The notes: generated by a model not told the origin, from the sequence alone. DNA of 64,000 nt from VXNE01 sp965208745 (GCA_965208745.1 CBDBPN010000003.1:682001-746000); one strand, 5' to 3'; positions 53,202-62,153 are shown, counted from the stretch's first letter. Translations and numbers: made by a program.

Positions 53202-54020
53202 ATGGTGGACCGCGGCGGCGATCTGCCCCTGTCGCGGCAGTGCGCGTTGCTGGGCGTGAGCCGTTCGTCGCAGTACTACGAGCCGCTGGGGGAGAGCGCC
53301 GCGAACCTGGCGCTGATGCGCCGCCTCGACGAACTGCATCTGGAGCATCCGTTCTACGGCAGCCGGCAGATGGTGCGGCACCTGCGCCGCGACGGCGTGG
53401 TCGCCGGCCGGCACCGCGTGCGGCGGCTGATGCGGCGGATGGGCATGGAGGCGGTGTACCGCAAGCCGCGCACCAGTGTTGCCAACCCGGAGCACCGCGT
53501 GTATCCCTACCTGCTGCGCGACCTGGTGATCGACCGGCCGGACCAGGTGTGGTGCGCGGACATCACCTACATCCCTGTTTCACAGGGCTTTTTCTACCTG
53601 GTGGCCGTGATGGACTGGGCCAGCCGCCACGTCCTGTCGTGGCGCTTGTCGAACACCATGGACAGCGCCTTCTGCATCGAGGCGCTCGAGGCGGCGCTGC
53701 ACTTCGGCGTGCCGGAGATCTTCAACACCGACCAGGGCGCCCAGTTCACCAGCGTCGCGTTCACCGACAAGGTGCGCGCCTGCGGCGCGCGCTGTTCCAT
53801 GGACGGCCGCGGCCGCTATCTCGACAACATCTTCATCGAGCGGCTGTGGCGTTCGCTGAAGTACGAGGCGGTGTACCTGCACGAGTTGGCCGACGGCCGC
53901 GACGCCGAACGCGTCATCGACTCCTGGTTCCGCTTCTACGGGGAGTCGCGTCCGCATTCGTCGCTGGGCGGCCGCACGCCCGGCGAGGTCTACCGGGGCA
54001 TCGTGGAGGACGCCGCGTGA
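53202..54020 (+). CDS. IS3-family transposase OrfB
   Basis: Catalytic integrase-type half, 272 residues from ATG 53202 (longer as OrfAB after frameshifting). DDE residues: VWCADITYIPVSQG, IFNTDQGAQFTS, YLDNIFIERLWRSLKYEAVY. It ends GRTPGEVYRGIVEDAA, close to the family norm. All catalytic residues are intact and the ends are complete, so the element could still move. Confidence 0.93.
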   Translation: MVDRGGDLPLSRQCALLGVSRSSQYYEPLGESAANLALMRRLDELHLEHPFYGSRQMVRHLRRDGVVAGRHRVRRLMRRMGMEAVYRKPRTSVANPEHRVYPYLLRDLVIDRPDQVWCADITYIPVSQGFFYLVAVMDWASRHVLSWRLSNTMDSAFCIEALEAALHFGVPEIFNTDQGAQFTSVAFTDKVRACGARCSMDGRGRYLDNIFIERLWRSLKYEAVYLHELADGRDAERVIDSWFRFYGESRPHSSLGGRTPGEVYRGIVEDAA

Positions 54021-54065
54021 GCCGGGCGGGGGCCATGACAGCCGGGAACGCCACGGCCCTCGCCG

Positions 54066-54090
54066 CGTCAAGCCGCTGCGCGGCTCCTCC
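54066..54090. repeat. REP-like motif, copy 2
   Basis: CGTCAAGCCGCTGCGCGGCT followed by CCTCC, with palindrome AGCCGC-TGC-GCGGCT. Differs from copy 1 (17918-17942) by one base. Lies between orfB and the right end of the IS3-family element. Confidence 0.6.
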
Positions 54091-54502
54091 ACTTCGTTGC
54101 GGCCCTTCGGGTGACACGGCGAGTGCCGCGGCGAACGGGTTGGCGACGACCGGAAGGGTCCTTCCGGTCGTCACCGACCGGCCTTCCCACACCACCACCG
54201 CCGCCGCCTCGACGAGGCCGTTGACATCGTCGGCGTGCGTCGGCAGGGTCCGTTCATCGAGGGCATCAGACCACTCGGAGTACACCTTAACTCCGCCCTC
54301 GGACTGTCCAACGAACCAGGACCGCCTCAGTCAATCCGCAGCCTGTTCCACGCCGCGAGCTTGACCGGTCCGTCGCTTCGCCTGAAGGCGGCTCGCCAAG
54401 CGCTCCGCGCGTGCCCAGCAGTTCTCATTTTGGGTATTGAGTCATTGGGTATCGGAGTTCTCCAGGGTTGGTGGATTGTTGGCCGGCGGAGTGGTGTTGG
54501 GG

Positions 54503-55792
54503 TCAGGGCGGCTGTGCGGCGGGTCCGCCGGTGGCGAGCAGGCCGATCAAGGCGTTCCAGTCGGGGAACACCTGGTACTCGGTGAGGGTGCGCAGGTGCT
54601 CGAACAGGCGTGCGCAGGTGCCGAGGCGCGCGCGGGCGCGTCGCCAGAGGGACTCGGCGAGTTCGCACGCGGTGTGCAGCGCGAAGGCGAGCAGGTTGAG
54701 GACGACGAGCACGCTGGCGAGGGTGTTCTTGCCGTGGCCGAAGTTGTGTTCGAGGTGGTAGCCGTGCTGCTTGAGGACGTTGAAGGTCTCGTTCTCGATC
54801 TTCCAGCGGGCGCGGGCGCAGTCGGCGAGTTCGGCGACGTTGTCGCGGTCGACGTCGAGGCTGGTGACGAAGGCGCCGCGGTAGGTGACCTTGCCGTTCG
54901 GCCGCGCGCTGGTGATCTCCAGCCAGTTGACGCGCAGGGCGTCGTCGCCGTCGCGGATGGGCAGGTCGGTCATCCAGCGGTAGCGGTGGATGCGGCGCTT
55001 CGCGCCGCGTCCGGCGGTGCGCTGGCGCGTGGGCAGGCGGATGCCGTCGAGGTACTCGTAGAGGGTCTGGTGGCTGGCCGGCTTGGCGGTGGGCAGGAAG
55101 TCGCCGCCGGCGTCGAGCATGGCCCGGCAGACGGGCTGGCAGGCATAGAGGTCGTCGCCGAGATGGACCGGGCGCAGTGCGGCGCAGCGCTCGCCGTGGG
55201 ACCGCAGCCAGCGTTTGACGGCCTGGCGTTCGCAGTCCTGCTTGGCGGCGCCGTCTTGCGGCGCGACGAACTCGGGCGGCAGCGGCAGCGCGCGCGACCG
55301 GCCCGGCGCCACGACGGTGGCGGCGACCATCTGGTGGAAGTGCTCGGTGCCGCCGTCGTTGCGCTTGCGGGTCGAGCAGTTGTCGCAGTGGATGTTGCGG
55401 GAGCGGAAGTACTCCGTGCCGTCGATGGCGACGAGCACGCGCTCGTCCAGGCAGCGCATGGGGGCCAGCGCGTCGTGCGCGTCGAGGTCCTCGACGAGGG
55501 CGTGGAACTCGTCGTCGAAGTGTTCCGTCGGCACGCCGTCGAGCAGTTGCCGGATGTGGTTGTCGCAGGGGATGCGGTCGAGGCCGAACAGGGTGTGCGC
55601 GTTGCAGCGGCGACCGCCTTCGGCGAGCGCGCGCTGGTGCGCCGGGAACGACGGCGACCGCATGAAGAACACCGACAGCGCCGCCATGCCGATGTCCGCC
55701 ATGGCGTGGCGGCGGTTGCGCCCGCGGCGCGGGTCCGGCAGCTGCGCGAAGCACTCCCGCAGCCGGTCGAGATGGCGCGCGAGGAACCTCAC
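54503..55792 (-). CDS. DDE transposase, ISNCY-like
   Basis: Transposase of 429 residues, GTG start overlapping the methylase stop. The N-terminal block RRGRNRRHAMADIGMAALSVFFMRSPSF and DNHIRQLLDGVP precede the catalytic residues: Asp in RVLVAIDGTEYF, Asp in VHLGDDLYACQP and Glu in RARWKIENETFNVLKQHGY. The Zn-finger-like CDNCSTRKRNDG and the LEHNFGHGKNTLASVLVVLNLL end are shared by this transposase group. All catalytic residues are intact. Confidence 0.85.
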   Translation of the reverse strand: MRFLARHLDRLRECFAQLPDPRRGRNRRHAMADIGMAALSVFFMRSPSFPAHQRALAEGGRRCNAHTLFGLDRIPCDNHIRQLLDGVPTEHFDDEFHALVEDLDAHDALAPMRCLDERVLVAIDGTEYFRSRNIHCDNCSTRKRNDGGTEHFHQMVAATVVAPGRSRALPLPPEFVAPQDGAAKQDCERQAVKRWLRSHGERCAALRPVHLGDDLYACQPVCRAMLDAGGDFLPTAKPASHQTLYEYLDGIRLPTRQRTAGRGAKRRIHRYRWMTDLPIRDGDDALRVNWLEITSARPNGKVTYRGAFVTSLDVDRDNVAELADCARARWKIENETFNVLKQHGYHLEHNFGHGKNTLASVLVVLNLLAFALHTACELAESLWRRARARLGTCARLFEHLRTLTEYQVFPDWNALIGLLATGGPAAQPP

Positions 55793-56475
55793 GGCGGCGC
55801 GCCGGCCTCCACCGCCATGAGCGCCGCCAGCACCGCCAGGCGCTCCGCCGGCGGCATCGCCGCGTAGCGCCGGCCCCAGCCATGCGCCTTGCGCTTGACC
55901 ATCTGCCGGTGCGTGAAGTTCCGTCCCGCGCGCGCGGCCCAGTGCACGCGATCCGGTTCGAAGTTGAACCACACCTTCTCGGTGACCACCCCCGCGTGGT
56001 TCATCACCTGCAGCGACACGCTGCGCCAGCCGCCCAGCAACTCGTCGTACAGCGCCGACGGGTATCCCGACACCATCGCCGCGCACGGCAGGCCCGTCAG
56101 CAGTTCCAGCAGCGCCACGTGGTCCGCGTCCTCGTAGTCGTGCCGGTAGCGGCGCGCCGACTTGCGCGCGCCGCGCAGGTACGGCGGGGCGCTGTACACC
56201 AGCTCCGAACCGTCGAACGGGAACCCGGCCAGCCAGGCGTGGCAGTCGCCATGCACCAGCTCCACCGGATGGCCGCACTCGAACGACGCCAGCGCCCGCC
56301 GGTCCAGGTCGATGCCGATGTTGCGCAGCGCCGCCGGCTTGCGCCGCATCACCGCGCCGCCGCCCAGGTGCGTCTCGATGTACACCGCGTGCGGCGGCAT
56401 CAGCGCCACCAGCGCCTGCCACAGCCCCGACGTCGCCTTCGATCCGAACCACGGGTTGCCCATGGCCCGCACCAT
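55789..56475 (-). CDS. DNA adenine methylase-like (D12 class) passenger gene, catalytic motif altered
   Basis: Resembles Dam/D12 N6-adenine methyltransferases, 228 residues. The SAM motif region GNPWFGSKATSGLWQALVAL and YIETHLGGGAVMRRKP is present, and the overall order continues to YRHDYEDADHVALLELL. The catalytic motif IV, normally DPPY, reads APPY in ELVYSAPPYLRGARKS (residues 96-99). The Asp is needed for methyl transfer, so activity is doubtful. The stop overlaps the transposase start (GTGA) and both lie inside the IS ends, so it is a true passenger. ATG 56475 and 56463 are both possible starts. Confidence 0.8.
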   Translation of the reverse strand: MVRAMGNPWFGSKATSGLWQALVALMPPHAVYIETHLGGGAVMRRKPAALRNIGIDLDRRALASFECGHPVELVHGDCHAWLAGFPFDGSELVYSAPPYLRGARKSARRYRHDYEDADHVALLELLTGLPCAAMVSGYPSALYDELLGGWRSVSLQVMNHAGVVTEKVWFNFEPDRVHWAARAGRNFTHRQMVKRKAHGWGRRYAAMPPAERLAVLAALMAVEAGAPP

Positions 56476-56495
56476 AGGGCCGCCGCCCTATGGTG
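56470..56495. repeat. Inverted repeat over the methylase start
   Basis: CACCATAGGG, loop CCGCCG, CCCTATGGTG: perfect 10-bp arms. The ATG at 56475 lies in one arm. It could be an operator for autoregulation or an mRNA hairpin that hides the ribosome binding site. Confidence 0.7.
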
Positions 56496-56653
56496 TCAAC
56501 CCGTTCGCCGACGGAATCTCCGACTCCGTTGCCCCGTCAGGTCAAAATGAGAACTGCTGGCGCGTGCCCCGGCTGCTTGACTGCCCCAATCGCATGTAGT
56601 AGGACTCGATAGGGATTCGACCGCCGATCACGGACTGACAAGCCGGAGCGGAT

Positions 56654-58147
56654 ATGAACTCGATCAGTTGGGCGACCGCTGCAATCACGGTAAGTGCCTT
56701 CGCACTTGTGGCCGGCCGGTCGAATGCCGACGAAGCATGCGCCAACCTCGCCTCGCTCATGCTGCAGGATGTGCGGATCAAAACGACCGAAAAGGTGGAC
56801 GCCGGCACCCCGCACTGCAAGGTCGCGGGCGTCATAGAAAAGGAGATCAACTTCGAGCTGCTCCTGCCCGACGATTGGAATGGCCGTTTCATGATGGGCG
56901 GAGGCGGCGCTTACGTCGGCTCGATTCAGAATCAGGCGCTCGCCTACGGCTCAGGACCCGGAGCGCTCGAACGCGGCTATGCAACGGTCGGCACCGACAC
57001 GGGTCACGTCAGCTCGATGGTCGACGGCAGTTGGGCATTGAACAACGTCGAGCGACAAGAGAACTTCGGCCATCGCGCCGTCCATCTCACCGCCGTAACC
57101 GCCAAAGCGATCATCGAGCGTTACTACGCGCGTGCGCCGGAATACTCCTATTTCGTGGGCTGCTCGCGCGGCGGCGGCCAGGCGATGATGGAGACCCAGC
57201 GCTATCCGGAAGACTTCGACGGGCTCGTCGCCGGCGCACCCGCCTACGACTGGACCGGATTCAGGGGCGGGCAAATCCGGACCCTGCAAAAGATGCTTCC
57301 CGATGGAGATACGAAAGGCCCCGTTTTGACCCGGGCGAACCTGGAACTCCTGGGTACGACGATCCTTGCCGCGTGCGATGCGCGCGACGGGGTTGCCGAT
57401 GGCATTCTGACCGATCCGCGCGATTGTCCTTTCGAGCCGGACGACCTGCCGGAATGCGAAGGCAATGCACGCGCCGATTGCGTGACGAGGAAGCAACTCG
57501 CCGCGATCAAGGCGATCTACGATGCGCCGAGCATCGACGGTCGACGGATCTTTGCGGGCTTTCCCTACGGTGGCGAGCACAATCCTCGCGGCTGGGAAGC
57601 ATGGATGGTCTGGTCAGACGTGTTGAGCCCCAGCTTTGCGTTCGCCATCGACTTCTACCGGAACTTCGTCTTCAGCGATCCCCATTGGGACTACACGCAT
57701 TACGATTTCGCGAATTGGAAGCAAGACGTTGCGAAGGTCAGCGCGATGCTCGATGCCACCAGCACCGATCTGTCCGAGTTCAATAGGCGCAATGGAAGGA
57801 TCATCTTCTGGACCGGATGGTCCGATCACCTGATCACTGCGCTCGGAACGGTTGACTATTACGACAAGTTGACGGCAGCCGATCCGGACGCCGACCAATA
57901 CTCGAGACTCTACATGTTGCCAGGCATGTTCCACTGTGCCGCTGGACCCGCACCGGACCGGACGGATTGGCTCGAAGCCATTCGCGCCTGGGTCGAGGAT
58001 GGCGAGGCGCCTGAACGACTCGTATCCCTGCAGCTAGACGAAAGCGGCAGGGTGTCCAGAACGCGACCGATCTGCCCCTATCCGCAGATCGCGTCGTATC
58101 GGGGCACGGGAGACCCGGACGACGAAACGAGCTTTGCGTGTAAGTAG
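56654..58147 (+). CDS. Tannase/feruloyl esterase family protein
   Basis: Secreted serine esterase of 497 residues that hydrolyses galloyl or feruloyl esters. A weak signal peptide (MNSISWATAAITVSAFALVAG) precedes the domain. The nucleophile Ser171 is in YSYFVGCSRGGGQAMMETQ; the acid is in FWTGWSDHLI and the His in LPGMFHCAAGP. Cys pairs around the Ser and His fit the family disulfide. Third-position and overall GC appear lower than in neighbours, hinting at acquisition. It is convergent with the TonB-dependent receptor (57 bp apart). Confidence 0.9.
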   Translation: MNSISWATAAITVSAFALVAGRSNADEACANLASLMLQDVRIKTTEKVDAGTPHCKVAGVIEKEINFELLLPDDWNGRFMMGGGGAYVGSIQNQALAYGSGPGALERGYATVGTDTGHVSSMVDGSWALNNVERQENFGHRAVHLTAVTAKAIIERYYARAPEYSYFVGCSRGGGQAMMETQRYPEDFDGLVAGAPAYDWTGFRGGQIRTLQKMLPDGDTKGPVLTRANLELLGTTILAACDARDGVADGILTDPRDCPFEPDDLPECEGNARADCVTRKQLAAIKAIYDAPSIDGRRIFAGFPYGGEHNPRGWEAWMVWSDVLSPSFAFAIDFYRNFVFSDPHWDYTHYDFANWKQDVAKVSAMLDATSTDLSEFNRRNGRIIFWTGWSDHLITALGTVDYYDKLTAADPDADQYSRLYMLPGMFHCAAGPAPDRTDWLEAIRAWVEDGEAPERLVSLQLDESGRVSRTRPICPYPQIASYRGTGDPDDETSFACK

Positions 58148-58203
58148 GCTTACACCAATAGTCAGCCCCCGACCTCCAGGCCGCAAGGCGCGCACTTCAC
58201 TGG

Positions 58204-60396
58204 TTAGCGCGTACCGAATCGCCGCGTCACTTCCACGCCCACCTGGCGCGCCGGGCCCCAGCTGCCGTATCTCGCTCCGACCCCGGAAGACCCCAGGAGG
58301 TAGAGGATGTAGTCCTCGTTGGTCGCGTTCCGGGCGAATAGACGCGCTCCCCACGTCCTGTCCTCGCTCTCCCAGTTGGCGTTCAGGTTTACCACCGTGT
58401 AGGCGCTCTGCGAGTCCAGCTTGTTCTTGAACTCCCGGAAATACGTGCGAGACCGGTACGCCGCATCGGCACGCAGCGTCAGCTGCCCACCCCACTGCAC
58501 CGGGGTGGTATACGCGACCCCCAGATTGAGGCTGGTTTTAGGCGCATTGTTGAGCGGGTTCCCCTTGTTGTTCTGAAAGCCCAGCTCGGCCTGCAGGCCA
58601 TCGAGATTGATGAAGTCACCATACTCGGTGTCCAGGAGCGTGACAGCCCCGGACACCATCCAGTTCTCGGTCAGGGTGGACGACAGCTCCAGTTCGAGGC
58701 CCCGTACCTCCGCATCGCCCGCATTGCGCGTGACCGGGCTGATGCCGATGATCTGGGACACTTGGAAATCCGAGTAGTCGTAGTAGAAGGCCGCCGCGCT
58801 CAGCGTGGTGCTCCCGCCGAACGTCGCCTTGTAACCCACCTCGTAGGCGTCGACGGTTTCCGGTTCGTAGGGGACGTTGCACTCGATGGGGGCGACCCCG
58901 CCCGCCTTGTAGCCTTCCGTATAGGAGACATAGACGTTACCGTTGTCGCTGACGTCGTACTGACCCACCAGCCTGATCGTCGTCGCATCCCAGTCCAGTT
59001 TCTCGCCCTTGTCGCAGGACGTGAACGCGAGGTTGAACAGCGGCAAAAGAGCCTGGTTGAAGTGATACTCGTCAATCTCGTCGTCCGTGCGGCGCACGCC
59101 TGCGCTGACACGCGCCCGGTCGGTGACCTCCCAGGTGGCGTCGAGGAACCAGGACAAGGAGTCCGTGTCCATTAATGGTTGCGTGAAGACGAACTGGCTC
59201 GGCACGGGAAAACCAAACACGGGCTGCTGGTTGTTGAAGACGATGTGACGGTCCCACTCTTCGGTCAAGTAGAAGGCGCCCAGAACCCAATCCAGCCGGT
59301 CGCTGCTGCCGAGGAGGTTGATCTCCTGGGTGAACGTGTCGATGGTCGAGCGGTCCCAGATGTCGAAGAGGGGCTCATCCGTAAGGTCCCGGTCGGCCTC
59401 CACGAAATCGTCGAAGTCCTGCTGCGCAGTGATGGACTTGAGCGTTGCCCATCCCATGTCCCACTCGATGGTCAGCCCAACCAGCTCAAACTCGCGGTCC
59501 GAGTCATTCGTCGGGTTGACGTGGGTTTCGAACGGCTCGAAGGTTTTGGCCGCGGTGACGAGTTGGGGAGTCCCCCCCGCCAAGGCGAGTGCCGGATCGA
59601 ACGTGACCCAGCTCAGGTGCTCATGCGGACCCTTGACCGTGCTCCTGACGTACATCAGGTCCACGGAGAGCGCCTCCGTGGGTTCGGCAGCCAGCTTGAG
59701 CCGAACGTTGCCGGACTCGCCCCGCATCAGGTCCTTCGCACCGGGCACCAGATTCTCGACCCAGCCCTCGCCGCGGTCTATGCGATCCGCGGAGATCCGG
59801 AACGCCAGCCGATCGCCGATCGGCCCGCTGTAGACGGCCTCGATCTTGGTTTCGTCGTACTGCGCGTAACCCACGCGCACCATCCCTTCGACCTCTCGGG
59901 TAGGCGCGGCCGAAATGAAGTTCGCCGCTCCGCCGTTCGAGTTGCGCCCGTAGAGCGTCCCCTGGGGCCCGCGCAGCACCTCTATGCGCTCAAGATCCAG
60001 TTGATAGAGGTGCGCCGTGGAGCTCCTGGACTGGTAGATGCCGTCGAGGCTGACCGCCACCCCCGGCTGCCTGTTGAACTCGCTGATGCTGCGGATGGTG
60101 ATCTTTTGGTTGCCGAGCTGCGGCCCGAAGTGCAGGCTCGGGACGGCGAACTGGATGTCGTACATGTCCTTGATGCCTCTCGCATCGAGCTCCTCCGCGA
60201 CGAGCGCGCTGAGGGAGCCGGCGACATCCTGGACCGACTGCGAACGCTTGTTGGCGGTGACGACGATCTCTTCGATCAGATCGTCCTGGGCTGGCTCCGC
60301 AGCTGCTTCCTCAGCGACGCCCGAAATGGCGAATACAGCCGCGGCGGCGGCCACGCCCAGGCGTTTGAGGAGCTGTGCGTTCTTGTGCATCGTCAT
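58204..60396 (-). CDS. TonB-dependent receptor
   Basis: Outer-membrane active transporter of 730 residues. Signal peptide MTMHKNAQLLKRLGVAAAAAVFAISGV, TonB-box-like EEIVVTANKRSQSVQDV, plug domain with RGPQGTLYGRNSNGGAANF, and a 22-strand barrel ending in EVTRRFG with a penultimate aromatic. ATG 60396 is supported by AAGGA 7 nt upstream; in-frame upstream ATGs lie outside. Substrate is unknown. Facing the tannase-family esterase, it might take up phenolic or glycosidic compounds that the esterase frees (inference). Confidence 0.93.
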   Translation of the reverse strand: MTMHKNAQLLKRLGVAAAAAVFAISGVAEEAAAEPAQDDLIEEIVVTANKRSQSVQDVAGSLSALVAEELDARGIKDMYDIQFAVPSLHFGPQLGNQKITIRSISEFNRQPGVAVSLDGIYQSRSSTAHLYQLDLERIEVLRGPQGTLYGRNSNGGAANFISAAPTREVEGMVRVGYAQYDETKIEAVYSGPIGDRLAFRISADRIDRGEGWVENLVPGAKDLMRGESGNVRLKLAAEPTEALSVDLMYVRSTVKGPHEHLSWVTFDPALALAGGTPQLVTAAKTFEPFETHVNPTNDSDREFELVGLTIEWDMGWATLKSITAQQDFDDFVEADRDLTDEPLFDIWDRSTIDTFTQEINLLGSSDRLDWVLGAFYLTEEWDRHIVFNNQQPVFGFPVPSQFVFTQPLMDTDSLSWFLDATWEVTDRARVSAGVRRTDDEIDEYHFNQALLPLFNLAFTSCDKGEKLDWDATTIRLVGQYDVSDNGNVYVSYTEGYKAGGVAPIECNVPYEPETVDAYEVGYKATFGGSTTLSAAAFYYDYSDFQVSQIIGISPVTRNAGDAEVRGLELELSSTLTENWMVSGAVTLLDTEYGDFINLDGLQAELGFQNNKGNPLNNAPKTSLNLGVAYTTPVQWGGQLTLRADAAYRSRTYFREFKNKLDSQSAYTVVNLNANWESEDRTWGARLFARNATNEDYILYLLGSSGVGARYGSWGPARQVGVEVTRRFGTR

Positions 60397-60588
60397 GGAA
60401 TTTCCTTGTTCATCGACTGTTGGCCGGGTCCCATGCTCAGGACGACGCAAACCGCGAATCGTATCCGTCGACCGGGGGACGAGCGCGCCGGACATCGGCG
60501 GGCGGGCGGCCGGCCCAGCGTGCCGAGACGGCGCGATATTCGACTATACCAGATCGCGTGAGCTATCGACGCAACGGAGCGGACCACG

Positions 60589-60720
60589 AGTGAGATTACC
60601 CGAGTAGGCGTGGACCTGAGGAAGCAGGCGTTCCATGTGACGGCGTTGGACGCGACGGGGGCGGCAGTGGAACGACACCGTCTGCGCCGCAAGGGGCGGC
60701 GGTCGTATCTGGCGCTCGAC
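60589..60720 (+). pseudogene. IS110-family transposase 5' remnant
   Basis: SEITRVGVDLRKQAFHVTAL, then DATGAAVERHRLRRKGRRSYL is the start of an IS110-type (DEDD) transposase: the VGVDLxK block carries the first catalytic Asp. The similarity stops after about 45 codons, the start codon is uncertain, and the remaining 850 bp of a normal gene are absent. Confidence 0.65.
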
Positions 60721-60845
60721 AGGGAAGCGCGGGTCGGCTGGATGGGCGGGAGTCCCAGACGACAACGCCGTTGGAGGCATCTGGTGTCAAACAGAATCGG
60801 GTCGCGTGGCCTAGCTCGAGATTCAAACGATGGTCTTAGCGTCGC

Positions 60846-61405
60846 TCACGTTGCGGCGAGGACTTCCGTGACGGTGGCGTTCAGACCGGCTCGGCGCAGG
60901 GCGTCGAGGTGCTGGCGGTAGGAAAATGGCGGATTGCGCAGGCGGGACCGGACGCGTTCCAGTGCTTCGCGGAATCGGCTGGGGGCTTGGCGGTAGAGGC
61001 GGACCAGGAGAGCATCAGGGTGTTCGGCCCCGAGTTCGTGGGGGGCGAGCGCGGACGCCGGAAAGTCCCTGATGTTGGCGGTCAGGATGATGTCGGCTTC
61101 ACCGCGTATGGCCGCAGCGACGACATGACGGTCGTCGGGATCTGGGAGACGAATCGTGGGCAAGAGGTCTTCGAAGCCCGAAACCAGGGCGTCCCCTACG
61201 TGAGCGTCCATGAGTCGGCGAGTGCGCTCGAGGCGGCTTGCGGGATGTCCGGCCGACGACGCAGCAACGCGCGGATCCACTCATCATGGACGGCGTCGGA
61301 CCACTTGGCGCGGTAGAAGCCCGAGACCGCAAGTTCGAGCAGAAGATCGCGCAGCGGCGCCGGGTACAGGACGGAGGCGTCGAGAAACGCGACGGAGACC
61401 GGCAA
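60846..61405 (-). pseudogene. PIN-domain toxin with one frameshift
   Basis: RNase-type toxin (VapC-like, PIN_3) in two frames. The first piece, from TTG 61405, reads PVSVAFLDASVLYPAPLRDL (first metal Asp) and VHDEWIRALLRRRPDIP; the second, after a shift at about 61250, reads ASRLERTRRLMDAHVGDALV, LPDPDDRHVVAAAI (later acidic residues) and IILTANIRDFPA. Both are good PIN sequence, so an indel broke the gene. It starts 3 nt after the antitoxin stop, as in normal antitoxin-toxin operons. Confidence 0.8.
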
Positions 61406-61408
61406 CGG

Positions 61409-61861
61409 TCAATAGCCCATGTCGAGTTCCTGGGCGTCGGCGGCAAGTTCGTCGAGCGCCCGCCGCCGTGCCGCATCCGTGTCGTTCTTGTAGCGGAGAA
61501 CGTCATCGAAACGCACGCGACGGTGCGTCCCGACCTTGCGGTGGGGAACGGTGCCCTCTTCGAGGAGGCCGACGAGGAAGGGGCGCGAGACGTTGAGAAA
61601 GTCGGCCGCCTGCTGGGTCGTCAGCTCGGCGTCCTTGCGGAGCACCGCGACGGCGCTGCCGGCGGCGATGTCCTGGAGGATCTCCATAAGAAGCGGGCCG
61701 ATCGATACAGGCAACTCGACGGACTCCCTGCCGTCCGTGCCGGTGACGTTGAGCGTCAGAGGGCGGTCCCTGTGCAGGAACGCGGCTAGACGCTCGCTGG
61801 AGACGCGGGCGACCTCGGCGTCCGCCGACGAGGGATCGGGGAAGCGGTTCTGTGCGGTCAT
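61409..61861 (-). CDS. Antitoxin with excisionase-fold HTH domain
   Basis: DNA-binding antitoxin of 150 residues, longer copy. The N-terminal part (VARVSSERLAAFLHRDRPL, ESVELPVSIGPLLMEILQDIAAG) would contact the toxin or mediate oligomerisation; the C-terminal part has HTH_17, LTTQQAADFLNVSRPFLVGLLEEG and KVGTHRRVRFDDVLRY. The pair was probably autoregulated by this protein. The partner toxin downstream is frameshifted. A shorter near-copy sits at 49103-49381. Confidence 0.8.
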   Translation of the reverse strand: MTAQNRFPDPSSADAEVARVSSERLAAFLHRDRPLTLNVTGTDGRESVELPVSIGPLLMEILQDIAAGSAVAVLRKDAELTTQQAADFLNVSRPFLVGLLEEGTVPHRKVGTHRRVRFDDVLRYKNDTDAARRRALDELAADAQELDMGY

Positions 61862-62153
61862 GGTGCTGCCACGCGATGATTGGTCGGATGACAACCGTAG
61901 CGGCGGGGCGCTCTAAACGCAATAACCGAAACGCGTTGGAGTCGCGGGCCACACCCCGTTCACGTACAGCGATACCTATCAGACTTTTGTCAACGGCCTG
62001 GTTCGTCCCATCGATTTGAAGACCGGCAACGTCCGGCGCAGGTGACAAGCACCCGGTGCATGTCATCGCGCATTGCGTGTTACCGACTATCGAGATTCTG
62101 CCGTGGTTGCCATCAAGAGATAGTCAACAAAATCAAATATATACAAACAGATT

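Larger units (their letters stand above)
52831..54329 (+). mobile_element. Complete IS3-family insertion sequence, 1499 bp, 3-bp target duplication
   Basis: Imperfect terminal inverted repeats: TGAGCTGGTCCCGGTTTTTT at the left end and, inverted, TGAGGCGGTCCTGGTTCGTT at the right; both continue GGACAGT and later share TAAGGTGTACTCCG. The flanking GTC (52828-52830 and 54330-54332) is a direct 3-bp target duplication. Two overlapping transposase frames sit inside. The 309 bp after orfB up to the right end are unusually long non-coding and include REP-like copy 2. Confidence 0.93.
54416..56559 (-). mobile_element. Complete IS element (ISNCY/IS1202-like) with methylase passenger, 2144 bp, 9-bp target duplication
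   Basis: Both ends read CAGCAGTTCTCATTTTG inwards (54416-54432 and inverted at 56543-56559). GCGCGTGCC flanks them directly at 54407-54415 and 56560-56568, a 9-bp target duplication. Inside are two genes on the minus strand, methylase then transposase, overlapping by GTGA. It lies 86 bp from the IS3-family element. Confidence 0.9.
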
